Part shown: positions 25,829 through 33,789 of the stretch, one piece after another | Numbering within the stretch: the first letter of the stretch is position 1 | Layout of the letters: each line of letters begins with the position of its first letter | From: Streptomyces gelaticus | Lineage (GTDB): Bacteria > Actinomycetota > Actinomycetes > Streptomycetales > Streptomycetaceae | Assembly: GCF_014649535.1 (NCBI RefSeq) | Contig: NZ_BMTF01000005.1 | Location: 316,488-380,487, forward strand | DNA length: 64,000 nucleotides | Direction of reading: 5' to 3' | Notes under the pieces: generated by a model | What the model was told of the DNA's origin: nothing | The model's database searches: none | The model's input: only the letters and a program-made list of their open reading frames with translations | Position numbers and translations under genes: made by a program

Positions 25829-26094
25829 TGAGCGCAGACCAGGTACGTGTCAGCCGGGTACCCAGCAAGCCTGTGCGGCGGGAGGCGGACGGGGCGCTGT
25901 CCATCGATCTCTGGCTGCGCCGTGACGGGGCCTTCGAGGCCGACGCGGCACTGCGGTTGACGCCCGCCGAGGCGGAGGTCCTGCACGCCCAGCTCTGTTA
26001 CGCGCTGGACGACGAGACCGCCGCGCTGATCACCCCGGAGGCGAGCCGGCCCGACTGCCGCAAGGCCGTCCTCACCAGCCGCAACCGCGCCTGA
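25828..26094 (+). CDS. Small acidic protein of unknown function, coupled to the preceding gene
   Basis: 88 aa, start overlapping the preceding stop by one base. Compact pattern: basic start, beta-strand-like ALSIDLWLRRDGAFEADAALRL, helix TPAEAEVLHAQLCYALDDETAALI, and basic tail CRKAVLTSRNRA. It contains three motifs often seen in small Streptomyces DUF proteins but I cannot name the family. Together with 25502-25828 it forms a two-gene unit placed between the regulator pair and hsdR. Confidence 0.65.
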   Translation: MSADQVRVSRVPSKPVRREADGALSIDLWLRRDGAFEADAALRLTPAEAEVLHAQLCYALDDETAALITPEASRPDCRKAVLTSRNRA

Positions 26095-26245
26095 CGGGCG
26101 GTTCCGGAGAGATCACCGACACCACGGACACCCAGGCACCGCACCGCAGTTGCGGGGCCTGGGCCGCACCCCTGTCCGACGGCTGACGCACAATGGACCC
26201 TCGCACGGTTCACACGTACGTCGGTACGCAGGGGAGGCGCGGGAG

Positions 26246-29200
26246 ATGGCTGCCGAAGCGGTCGAGGGCACGACCGAGCGGGTCGAGGCGGAGTGGCCGC
26301 TGCTGGAGCATCTCAAGGCGATGGGATGGCAGCACATCGAGGGCGCCCGGCTGAAGGCAGCGAAGGAGCGCGACGACTTCAGGGACGTGCTGCTGGAGTC
26401 GCGGCTGCGGGCCGCCGTGCGCCGGCACTCGTCGTGGATGACGGATGACGCGCACACCGACCCGGCCGTCCATCAACTGCGTGCCGCCGCACGCCACGTA
26501 TCCGCGCAGTCGCTGCCGCAGGCCAACCGGGACGCGACCCAGCTCCTCCTGCACGGTGTCCTGCATCCAGGACCGGATGACCGGGACGTGAAGACGCCGT
26601 TCGTCGACTGGTCGTACGAGGCGCTGGAGGGCAGCCGGGACGAGGTCCTGGCCCGTAACGACTATCTCGTCGTCGACCAACTCCGGGTCTGTGACGCGGA
26701 CGGCAAGCCCGCCGTGCTGGACCTCGTGCTGTTCGTGAACGGCATCCCGCTCGTCGTCATCGAGTGCAAGTCGCCGGACGTCCGGGATCCGCTGGGCAAG
26801 GCCATCCGTGACCTGCGCGCCTACACCGGGCGCCCGGTGGACGACGACACCCGCAGGGGACCGGGCGCGCTGCGGGGGGTCCCCCATCTGTTCGCGCCTG
26901 TTCAACTGTTGGTCGCGGCCGACGGAAAGGACGCCGCCCTCGGGACGTACTCCTCCTCCGAGGAGCACTACGCCCTGTGGCGCAGTATCGGATCGGACTA
27001 CGAGAAACCGGGGTACCTCCGACAGGAGCTGCGCGGCTGGGGGCTTCTTGATGCCAAGGCGCAGCCCACGCTCCAGCAGCAGTTGACCGCGATCGTCCTC
27101 AAGCCCGGCAATCTGCTCAACATCGTCCGGCACTACGTCTTCGAGAAGCCGCTCGGAGGCGAGAGGAGCGACGGAGCGAAGCGGAGCCGGACCGTGGAGC
27201 CCAGGACGGCGAAGGTGGTCTGCCGGCATCAGCAGTACCGGGCGACCGAGAAGATCGTCGAGCGGCTGCGTACCCGTCGCAGCCGACGCGTCACGGGCGA
27301 GGACCTCGACAAGCGCGGTGGTGTCATCTGGCACACCCAGGGTGCGGGCAAGAGCTTCACCATGCAGTTCCTCGCCCGGCGGCTGCACGCGAGCCCGGAC
27401 CCCGGGCTGAACGGCATCACACTCGTCGCCGTCACCGACCGCACCGACCTCCAGCGGCAATTGCGCAAGGCCGTAGCGCTGAGTGACTCCGACGTTCGTG
27501 AGGCGAAGTCCCGGACGGACCTGGAGAACCTGCTGCGCCGGGCCGGACGAGACGGCGGGCGAGCGGTCGTCTTCGCGACCATTCAGAAGTTCCTCGGTGA
27601 TCTGGTCGGCGGCAAGGACGGGGCGGGCGACACTGCGGGCGGCGAGGACCGGGCGCTGGAGGAGGACTTCGAAGCGGCACGGCGGAAGATCGCGGCAGGT
27701 GAGAGCGCGCAGGAGGTCGCCGATCCCGCGCCGGACGCCAAGACCCTGAGCAAGGCCGAACGGATCTTCCCCGAGTGCAGCGACTCGGACCGGGTCCTCG
27801 TCCTCGTCGACGAGGCCCACCGCTCCCACACCTCCGTCCTCCACGCCTGCCTGCGCAAGGCCCTGCCCAACGCGGCCAGGATCGGCTTCACCGGCACCCC
27901 GCTCATGGAGGGCAGGCTGAACGACACAGGGCGCATCTTCGGTCTGGAGCCGAGCACCGAACCGGGCGGAGAGCCGCAATTCCTCGACACCTACCGCATG
28001 GCCGAGGCGGAACGCGACAAGGTCGTCGTGCCCGTGCGATACGAGGGCCGGGCCACCTCCGCCGAGGTGCGCGCCAAGGAGCACATGGACGAGTGCTTCG
28101 AGGACCTCATCGAACCGCTCGAAGAGGTCGAACGGGCGCGGGTGCGGGCGAAGTACGGCACCCCTTCCAAGCGGGCCGTGGCCGAGTCCGCCCCGCTGAT
28201 CCGCCGCAAAGCGGTCGACATGCTGGAGCACTACGTCACCGGTCCGCTGACCGGCGGGTTCAAGGCCCAGGTGGCGGTCGTCAGCAGGCGGGCCGCGGTC
28301 ATCTACCGCAACGCGCTGCGGGACGCGCGGACCGAACTGCTGCTGCGAGTCCAGGACTTCGACAGAAGCGGGCGAAGGGAATCCCTCAGAGGCCGGGCGC
28401 CGGAGTCGTACACCCCGGAGGAATCGCTTCTCCTGCGTGCCTGGCAGTTCCAGGAGCTGCTGCGGCGTATCGACTTCGTGCCTGTGATCTCGGCGGGCTC
28501 GGAGCAGAAGGACGGGCTGTGGCGCGAGTGGACCGATGAGAAGAACCAGCGCGAGCACATCGCCCGGTTCCTCCAGCCGTTCCCCCAGCTGCCCCCGGAC
28601 AATCCCTGGGCGGTCACCCCCCGGGCGGAGCCGAATCCCGTTCCTGCCGGTTCCACCGGCGGTATGAATCCCTGGAGCGATCTGGTCTGGGGCACGAAGG
28701 AGGCGGCCGATCCGCCGCCCGTCGCCTTCCTCATCGTGAAGTCCATGCTGCTCACCGGCTTCGACGCGCCCATCGAGCAGGCGCTCTACCTGGACCGGCC
28801 GATCCGCGACGCCGAACTGCTCCAGGCGATCGCCCGGGTCAACCGGCCCGCCCGCCGCAAGACCGAGGGCCTGGTGATCGACTACTACGGCGTACTGAGC
28901 AACCTCGCCGTGACCCTCGCCGCCTACCGGGGCAACCCGCGCGCCGTCGACTCACTGCGCGACATGTCCGACGAGCTGCCGGAGCTCGGCAGGACGGCGG
29001 AGGAGTTCAGCGAGTTCCTGGCGGCGGAGGGAATCGACGCGGACGGTCTCACGACGAGAGCAGGACTGGCCCAAGCGGTGCTCGCCCTCTCGGACCCCAC
29101 GCGGCGGGCTGACTTCGACAGGACGCTCGGCGCGTTCCTGGGGGCGGTGGACCGTGTTCTGCCGCACGAGGGCGCCCTGGAGTTCGTCCCCGACGCGCGG

Positions 29201-29938
29201 GCGTGGAGTGTGCTCCAGATGCGCGTACGTCGCCACTACCGCGACGAGACCGGCGGTGGCTTCGTGATGCGTGGCTACGGGCGCAAGGTGCGCGCGTTGA
29301 TCGCCGATCACCTGGAAGCACAAGAGGTGGCCCAGGCCATTCCGCCGGTGTCGATCCTCGCTCCCGACTTCGACGAGGTGGTCAGCAGGCTTCCGGTCCG
29401 GGAGGCGGCGGCCGAACAGATCCAGGGTCTGCGGTACCACCTTGAGGAGCGGCAGGCGGTGGAGGACCGGGCGGTGTACCGGCAGCTGTCCGCAGAGCTG
29501 GAGCGGGTGCTGGAAGAGTTCGCCGGACGCTGGGACGCGATCAGCCGCGAGCTGGGCCCGCTGGTCGAGCGGGCACGGCAGGCCGAGGAGATCGACCCCG
29601 TCATTGCCGACCTGACGCCGATGGAGCAGCGGCTCTACGTACTTCTCGGCGAGAAACTGGCGGAGAGCGAGCTCTTCGACGACCCGGCACCGGAGGAGCT
29701 GCGTCGCGTCGTGGCCGAGGTGTACGACGAGATCACCAGCCGGGTGCGGCTGGCCTCCTTCGGCGGTGGCGCGGCGCACGTCGCGAGGCTTGAGGCGTGC
29801 CTCTACGCACGGCTGCGCGCGGCCGGATACCGGCACGGGGGCGAGGGGCGCAAGGAAGTGAACCGGCTCGCCTCGACACTCGCGGGGTACGCCACGCAGC
29901 ACCTGGAGGCCTTCCGGTCCGAGGCGCGGAGAGAATAG
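26246..29938 (+). CDS. hsdR: Type I restriction endonuclease subunit R
   Basis: 1230 aa, full length. N-terminal PD-(D/E)xK nuclease (VLFVNGIPLVVIECKSP, Glu173-Lys175), SF2 translocase with Walker A GAGKS (366-370), DEAH box (VLVDEAHRSH, 522-525) and motif III FTGTPL, then a helical C-terminal domain binding HsdM. It cuts DNA far from unmodified sites after ATP-driven translocation. ATG 26246 with GGGGAG upstream; the frame is open further upstream but no homology is there. Separated from hsdS by about 2 kb of regulatory and small genes. Confidence 0.95.
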   Translation: MAAEAVEGTTERVEAEWPLLEHLKAMGWQHIEGARLKAAKERDDFRDVLLESRLRAAVRRHSSWMTDDAHTDPAVHQLRAAARHVSAQSLPQANRDATQLLLHGVLHPGPDDRDVKTPFVDWSYEALEGSRDEVLARNDYLVVDQLRVCDADGKPAVLDLVLFVNGIPLVVIECKSPDVRDPLGKAIRDLRAYTGRPVDDDTRRGPGALRGVPHLFAPVQLLVAADGKDAALGTYSSSEEHYALWRSIGSDYEKPGYLRQELRGWGLLDAKAQPTLQQQLTAIVLKPGNLLNIVRHYVFEKPLGGERSDGAKRSRTVEPRTAKVVCRHQQYRATEKIVERLRTRRSRRVTGEDLDKRGGVIWHTQGAGKSFTMQFLARRLHASPDPGLNGITLVAVTDRTDLQRQLRKAVALSDSDVREAKSRTDLENLLRRAGRDGGRAVVFATIQKFLGDLVGGKDGAGDTAGGEDRALEEDFEAARRKIAAGESAQEVADPAPDAKTLSKAERIFPECSDSDRVLVLVDEAHRSHTSVLHACLRKALPNAARIGFTGTPLMEGRLNDTGRIFGLEPSTEPGGEPQFLDTYRMAEAERDKVVVPVRYEGRATSAEVRAKEHMDECFEDLIEPLEEVERARVRAKYGTPSKRAVAESAPLIRRKAVDMLEHYVTGPLTGGFKAQVAVVSRRAAVIYRNALRDARTELLLRVQDFDRSGRRESLRGRAPESYTPEESLLLRAWQFQELLRRIDFVPVISAGSEQKDGLWREWTDEKNQREHIARFLQPFPQLPPDNPWAVTPRAEPNPVPAGSTGGMNPWSDLVWGTKEAADPPPVAFLIVKSMLLTGFDAPIEQALYLDRPIRDAELLQAIARVNRPARRKTEGLVIDYYGVLSNLAVTLAAYRGNPRAVDSLRDMSDELPELGRTAEEFSEFLAAEGIDADGLTTRAGLAQAVLALSDPTRRADFDRTLGAFLGAVDRVLPHEGALEFVPDARAWSVLQMRVRRHYRDETGGGFVMRGYGRKVRALIADHLEAQEVAQAIPPVSILAPDFDEVVSRLPVREAAAEQIQGLRYHLEERQAVEDRAVYRQLSAELERVLEEFAGRWDAISRELGPLVERARQAEEIDPVIADLTPMEQRLYVLLGEKLAESELFDDPAPEELRRVVAEVYDEITSRVRLASFGGGAAHVARLEACLYARLRAAGYRHGGEGRKEVNRLASTLAGYATQHLEAFRSEARRE

Positions 29939-29942
29939 CCGC

Positions 29943-30749
29943 ATGCCCACCCAGCTCCCTGACCCGGCCGCCCTCGGCGAGCCCGCGCTCACCGAGGACG
30001 GGACCCTGGTCGTCGACGGGCGGGAGCTGAGGGTACGGATCAGTCTCCGCCGTCGGCGTCTGGGCCTGACGGTCGAGCGGGACAGGTCGCTCACCCTGCA
30101 CGTGCCCAAGGGGTGCGGGCTCCGGCGCGCGGAAGACTTCGTACGCGGCAGCGCGGGCTGGATCGACACCAAGGCGCGTCTCAGCGAAGAGCGCCGCCAA
30201 CTCCATCCCACGCGCTCACTCAGGGACGGTGAGATCCACCGTTACCTGGGGCGGGACTACAGGCTCCTCGTCGTCGACGCCATGGAGCCGGACACGGGCC
30301 CGTCCGCGGCGCCCGCTGTACGGCTCGTGGCGGGCCGACTGCGCCTGGACAGCACCACTGCCGCCGATCCTGTTCTCGCGCGGAAGGCGCTCGCCGACTG
30401 GTACAGCCGGGCTGGGGAGCGCTGGATGCGCGGCCGACTCCAGCCATTCGCTGCGCGGATGGACGTTCCCGAGTCGTCGGTGCGGGTCCGGGATCTTGGA
30501 CACCGCTGGGGAAGCTACCGTTCTGGAGCATCGGGTGGCGGAGTCATCTCGCTGCACTGGGCCACCTTCCAGCTGCCGATCCACCTGGTCGACTATGTCG
30601 TCGCTCACGAGCTTGCGCATGCGCGTGTGCCGGGGCATGGACCCGCGTACTGGCGGTTGTTGGGCCGAGCGCTTCCGGAGTGTCACCGGCTGAAGGAAGA
30701 GCTGGACGAACTGGGGCGGCGGGTATGGATGGGCGACCTGGGCTGCTGA
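29943..30749 (+). CDS. YgjP-like (DUF45) zinc metallopeptidase
   Basis: 268 aa. N-terminal beta-rich region (LRVRISLRRRRLGLTVERDRSLTLHVPKG), then the domain with RVRDLGHRWGSYR, LHWATFQLP and the zinc motif HELAHARVPGH (H222, E223, H226, H232) followed by YWRLL. This is the YgjP/WLM-type gluzincin fold; such genes often follow hsdR. Starts 4 bases after the hsdR stop, so it belongs to that operon. A role in maturing or degrading R-M subunits is possible but untested. Confidence 0.88.
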   Translation: MPTQLPDPAALGEPALTEDGTLVVDGRELRVRISLRRRRLGLTVERDRSLTLHVPKGCGLRRAEDFVRGSAGWIDTKARLSEERRQLHPTRSLRDGEIHRYLGRDYRLLVVDAMEPDTGPSAAPAVRLVAGRLRLDSTTAADPVLARKALADWYSRAGERWMRGRLQPFAARMDVPESSVRVRDLGHRWGSYRSGASGGGVISLHWATFQLPIHLVDYVVAHELAHARVPGHGPAYWRLLGRALPECHRLKEELDELGRRVWMGDLGC

Positions 30750-30752
30750 CGC

Positions 30753-30768
30753 CCCGTCCTCAGCGGGG
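30753..30768. terminator. Short hairpin between convergent genes
   Basis: CCCCG-TCCTCAG-CGGGG lies just after the metallopeptidase stop and overlaps the end of the convergent PucR-like gene. It may serve either transcript and marks the right end of the R-M operon. Confidence 0.35.
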
Positions 30769-32280
30769 ACCCGCGGCTCCCGCTCCCGTGACGTCCAGGG
30801 AGCGGAAGGCGAGCCACAGGTCGTAACGGGCACTGGGTGCCTGGAGCAGCGAGCGGCCGAGCACCGATTCGAGCCGGGTGAGGCGCTTGCGGACCCCCGG
30901 CACCGAGATGTCCAACGCCTCTGCGGTCGGGGTGAGCTGGGCCTCGCAGCGCAGCCAGGTGCGCAGGGTGTCCTGCGGGTCGGCCGCGCTCCTGGGGGCG
31001 TCGGGACCGGTCAGCGGGCGCAGTTGCTGGACCGCCCATTCCCGTACGGCCGGGACGCGCAGGATGTCGTCCAGGGCGAGGGACGGCTGAGCCGCCTTCT
31101 CCTCGCGGCGGGCCTTTTCGTGTCCGGTGGGGGTGGCGCGGATGCGCAGGGCGAGGTCGAGGGCGGCCTGGTCGCCGACCCGGTTCAGGTCGAGGCCGAG
31201 CAGTTCACCGATCAGCCGGAGCCGGGCGGCCAGGGTGTTCCGGTGGATCTTCAGATGCTGGGTCGCGTGCGAGGAGAACGCGAGCCAGGAGGCGAGCGTC
31301 GCCGCAAGTTCTTGGCTGCCCGGGTCCTGACTGCGCCGGGGCAGATACGTGAGCAGCGGGTGCAGCAGCTCGTCCGCCCACCGCACGCCGTCCGCCCCGG
31401 CGGCCACGGCCGGGTCCGGCGCCGAGCCGAAGCAAGCGTGCCGGTCCGGCAGCCCCCGGGCCACGGCCAGCGCGTGGAACGCCTGGCGGTAGCCGGTCGC
31501 CGTGTCGGGCAGCGGCAGGTCCTCGCTCACCCCCACGACGCACTCCGTCACCACCTCGGCGACCCGGAGGCCGAGCCGCTGTTCGGCCGCGTCCGCGTCC
31601 GCCGGCACGACGAGGATCAGATGGCGCGCGTAGACCGGGCAACGGACGATCCAGGACCGTCCGCCGGAGAGTTCCGTGCAGATCCGTGCCACCTCGTCCC
31701 GGCGGCCGACCGGGCATTCCACGACGTACACCCGGACGGGGTCGGGCAGCGTGGGCCGCAGGGCGCCCGCCACTTGGTGCGCTATGGACAGCTGACCCGT
31801 CATGAGCAGGTGCAGCACCGCCTCCCGGCTGCGGGACTCCGCGAGGTCGACGCGGCGCCGCTTGCGCTCCACGGCCTCCGCGGCCCAGCACATGGCGAGC
31901 GGCATCGTCACGTCGGAGAGCAGGATGGCGAGCCCGTCCGGCAGCGGGCGCGGCGCGACCACGGCGAGGATCGGGGCGGGAGCGTCCGGCGGGCCGTCCA
32001 GCGGGAACAGCAGTGCGGTGTGCGGGCCCCGGTCGAAGGCGAAGGAGCGCGCGTCGAGCTTCGACAGGCCCCTCGCGTACTCGCCCGCCAGCGCGGCCGC
32101 CCCGACGCCCGTACCGTCCGGGCTGCGGGTCACGCCGTGCAGCACGGTGCCGTCCCCGTCGAGCAGCCCGGCCCAGCCCGCCGCCCGGCCGGACACCCAG
32201 TGCAGAAGCTCCCGCGACCCCCCGGACCGGGCCAGCCGGTACATCCGCAGTACGTCGTCGGCCCGTTCCCGCGCGTGCAC
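30760..32280 (-). CDS. PucR/CdaR-type regulator with two C-terminal helix-turn-helix segments
   Basis: 506 aa. Residues about 20-350 are a sensor region with PucR-like character (LLDGDGTVLHGVTRSPDG, then a GGDEF-like-fold middle). The first HTH_30 (ATLASWLAFSSHATQHLKIHRNTLAARLRLIGELLG) is followed by a second HTH-like stretch (LTPTAEALDISVPGVRKRLTRLESVLG). GTG 32280 is chosen because GGAGCGGAGGA precedes it; a TTG at 32301 is also in frame. Divergent from the dnaN paralogue. Such regulators usually respond to small metabolites. Confidence 0.8.
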   Translation of the reverse strand: MHARERADDVLRMYRLARSGGSRELLHWVSGRAAGWAGLLDGDGTVLHGVTRSPDGTGVGAAALAGEYARGLSKLDARSFAFDRGPHTALLFPLDGPPDAPAPILAVVAPRPLPDGLAILLSDVTMPLAMCWAAEAVERKRRRVDLAESRSREAVLHLLMTGQLSIAHQVAGALRPTLPDPVRVYVVECPVGRRDEVARICTELSGGRSWIVRCPVYARHLILVVPADADAAEQRLGLRVAEVVTECVVGVSEDLPLPDTATGYRQAFHALAVARGLPDRHACFGSAPDPAVAAGADGVRWADELLHPLLTYLPRRSQDPGSQELAATLASWLAFSSHATQHLKIHRNTLAARLRLIGELLGLDLNRVGDQAALDLALRIRATPTGHEKARREEKAAQPSLALDDILRVPAVREWAVQQLRPLTGPDAPRSAADPQDTLRTWLRCEAQLTPTAEALDISVPGVRKRLTRLESVLGRSLLQAPSARYDLWLAFRSLDVTGAGAAGPR

Positions 32281-32538
32281 AGATCCTCCGCTCCTGCCCA
32301 AAACCGGAATGCAGGCTACCGGTTTGATTGTGCGGAGTGATACCCATGACAGCCCACACAGTGCGAATCGAAGCTTCCGGGTACCTACCCGAGGACCTAG
32401 AGTTCGAACACGGTTGCGGCACCTTCGGGGGAGGGGTACGGGGGCGACAGCAGCGGCTCACGGGGGTGGCCGCTGTCGCGTCGGCCGCAACCGTTCCACT
32501 TCTTCCGTTGTCAGTGGCGGCCCCTAGTGTCGGCCTCG

Positions 32539-32556
32539 CGATCACGACCGTGATCG
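32539..32556. promoter_or_regulatory. 18-bp palindrome before the dnaN paralogue
   Basis: CGATCACGACCGTGATCG is a perfect inverted repeat with a 2-base centre, 26 bases before the ATG. It is the clearest operator candidate in the 302-bp PucR/dnaN intergenic region. That region otherwise has no coding signal, although the dnaN frame stays open through it without homology. Confidence 0.55.
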
Positions 32557-32582
32557 GAGCCGACGGGGGAGAGGCCGCCGCC

Positions 32583-33719
32583 ATGGAATTCCGCATTGAG
32601 CGCAGCACACTGACCGATGCCGTGGCGTGGGCCGCCCGGGTGCTGCCCACCCGCTCACCCGTTCCGGTGCTGGGCGGGCTGCTGCTGGAGGCGGCCGACG
32701 GCCGGCTGCGCATCTCCGGGCTGGACTACGAGGCGTCCGCCCGCATCGAGGTGGAGGCGGAGACCGTACGGGCCGGCAGGGTGCTGGTCATGGGCCGCAG
32801 GCTGCTCGATGTCTGCCGGGTGCTGCCCGAGAAGGCGGTGGAGTGCGCGGTCGAGGGTTCACGGTTCTCGCTGGCGAGCGACGGTGCCCGGTTCGGCCTC
32901 TCGGTGCTGCCGTTCGACGACTACCCGCCGCTGCCGTCGCTGCCGGAGGTGCTCGGTGAGGTGGACGCGGAGGAGTTCGCGGCGGCCGTGGCCCATGTGG
33001 CGGTGGCGGCGGGCCGGGACGACACACTGCCGACGCTGACCGGCATCCGGCTGGCACTGGACGGCGACAGGATGACGCTCGCCGCCACGGACCGCTACCG
33101 GTTCGCGGTGCGCACCCTTGCCTGGAAGCCCGGCGCGGCCGGTGCCCCGGACAGTTCCCCGGCCGACGTCGTGGTCTCTGCCCGCAGGCTCACCGAGATC
33201 GCCCGCTCCTTCGGCCGGGGCGGCATGGTCCGGCTCGCGCTGGATGGCGGCTCGGCCGGATTCGAGCTGGCCGGGATGCGTACGACGGTGCGTCTGCTCG
33301 ACGGCCGGCTGCCGCGTCACGACAAGCTGTTCACGATGACCGGCGCGGTCACGGCACAGACGGACCGGGCGCCCCTGGTCGAGGCCGTCAAGCGGGTCGC
33401 CGTGGTCGCGGAGGGCGGCAGCCCGCTCCACCTCACCTTCTCCGAAGGCTCGGTGCTGCTCCAGGCGGGCTACGAGGACGATGTCGCCTCGCAGCGACTG
33501 CCCGCCGCGCTGGAGGGCGCCGACGACCTGACGGTCGCCTTCAACCCCGCGTATCTGATGGACGCCCTGGGCTCGTTCGACAACCCCGTGATCAGGTTCC
33601 AGCTGATGGGCCCCGGCCAGCGCGCGATGGTCACCGGCCGGACGCCCGGCGAGGATCCGGAGGAGGGCTCCCGCCCCGCCCACCAGCACCTGCTGATGTC
33701 GGCGAGGCCGCTGCTCTGA
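32583..33719 (+). CDS. dnaN2: DNA polymerase III beta sliding-clamp paralogue (second dnaN)
   Basis: 378 aa, full clamp length. MEFRIERSTLTDAVAWAARVLPTRSPVPVLGGLLLEA is domain 1; AAVAHVAVAAGRDDTLPTLTGIRLALDGDRMTLAATDRYRFAVRTL is the conserved centre of domain 2; AFNPAYLMDALGSF lies in domain 3. The clamp C-terminal pocket motif LLMPVR is replaced by LLMSARPLL, so partner binding may differ. The housekeeping dnaN normally sits beside dnaA/recF, which are absent here. Start fixed at 32583 by homology. It could be a replication/repair-specialised clamp or a defence-linked one; not decided. Confidence 0.9.
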   Translation: MEFRIERSTLTDAVAWAARVLPTRSPVPVLGGLLLEAADGRLRISGLDYEASARIEVEAETVRAGRVLVMGRRLLDVCRVLPEKAVECAVEGSRFSLASDGARFGLSVLPFDDYPPLPSLPEVLGEVDAEEFAAAVAHVAVAAGRDDTLPTLTGIRLALDGDRMTLAATDRYRFAVRTLAWKPGAAGAPDSSPADVVVSARRLTEIARSFGRGGMVRLALDGGSAGFELAGMRTTVRLLDGRLPRHDKLFTMTGAVTAQTDRAPLVEAVKRVAVVAEGGSPLHLTFSEGSVLLQAGYEDDVASQRLPAALEGADDLTVAFNPAYLMDALGSFDNPVIRFQLMGPGQRAMVTGRTPGEDPEEGSRPAHQHLLMSARPLL

Positions 33720-33789
33720 GGGGCCGCGCCGCAGGACGGCCGCCCGGGAGGAGTTGGCCGTACGCGCCCCGCTCGGCAGGATCGGTGCC

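Noticed and set aside
18171..30749. Integrative element with integrase and att repeats
   Set aside because: No integrase, relaxase, tRNA gene or matching direct repeats found at the edges, so the mode of arrival is unknown.
32402..32412. tRNA gene suggested by GTTCGAA
   Set aside because: No pairing T-stem, anticodon arm or acceptor stem around it.
32328..32582. N-terminal extension of the dnaN paralogue (in-frame from 32328)
   Set aside because: The extension has no clamp homology and contains the 18-bp palindrome; clamp homology begins at the ATG 32583.
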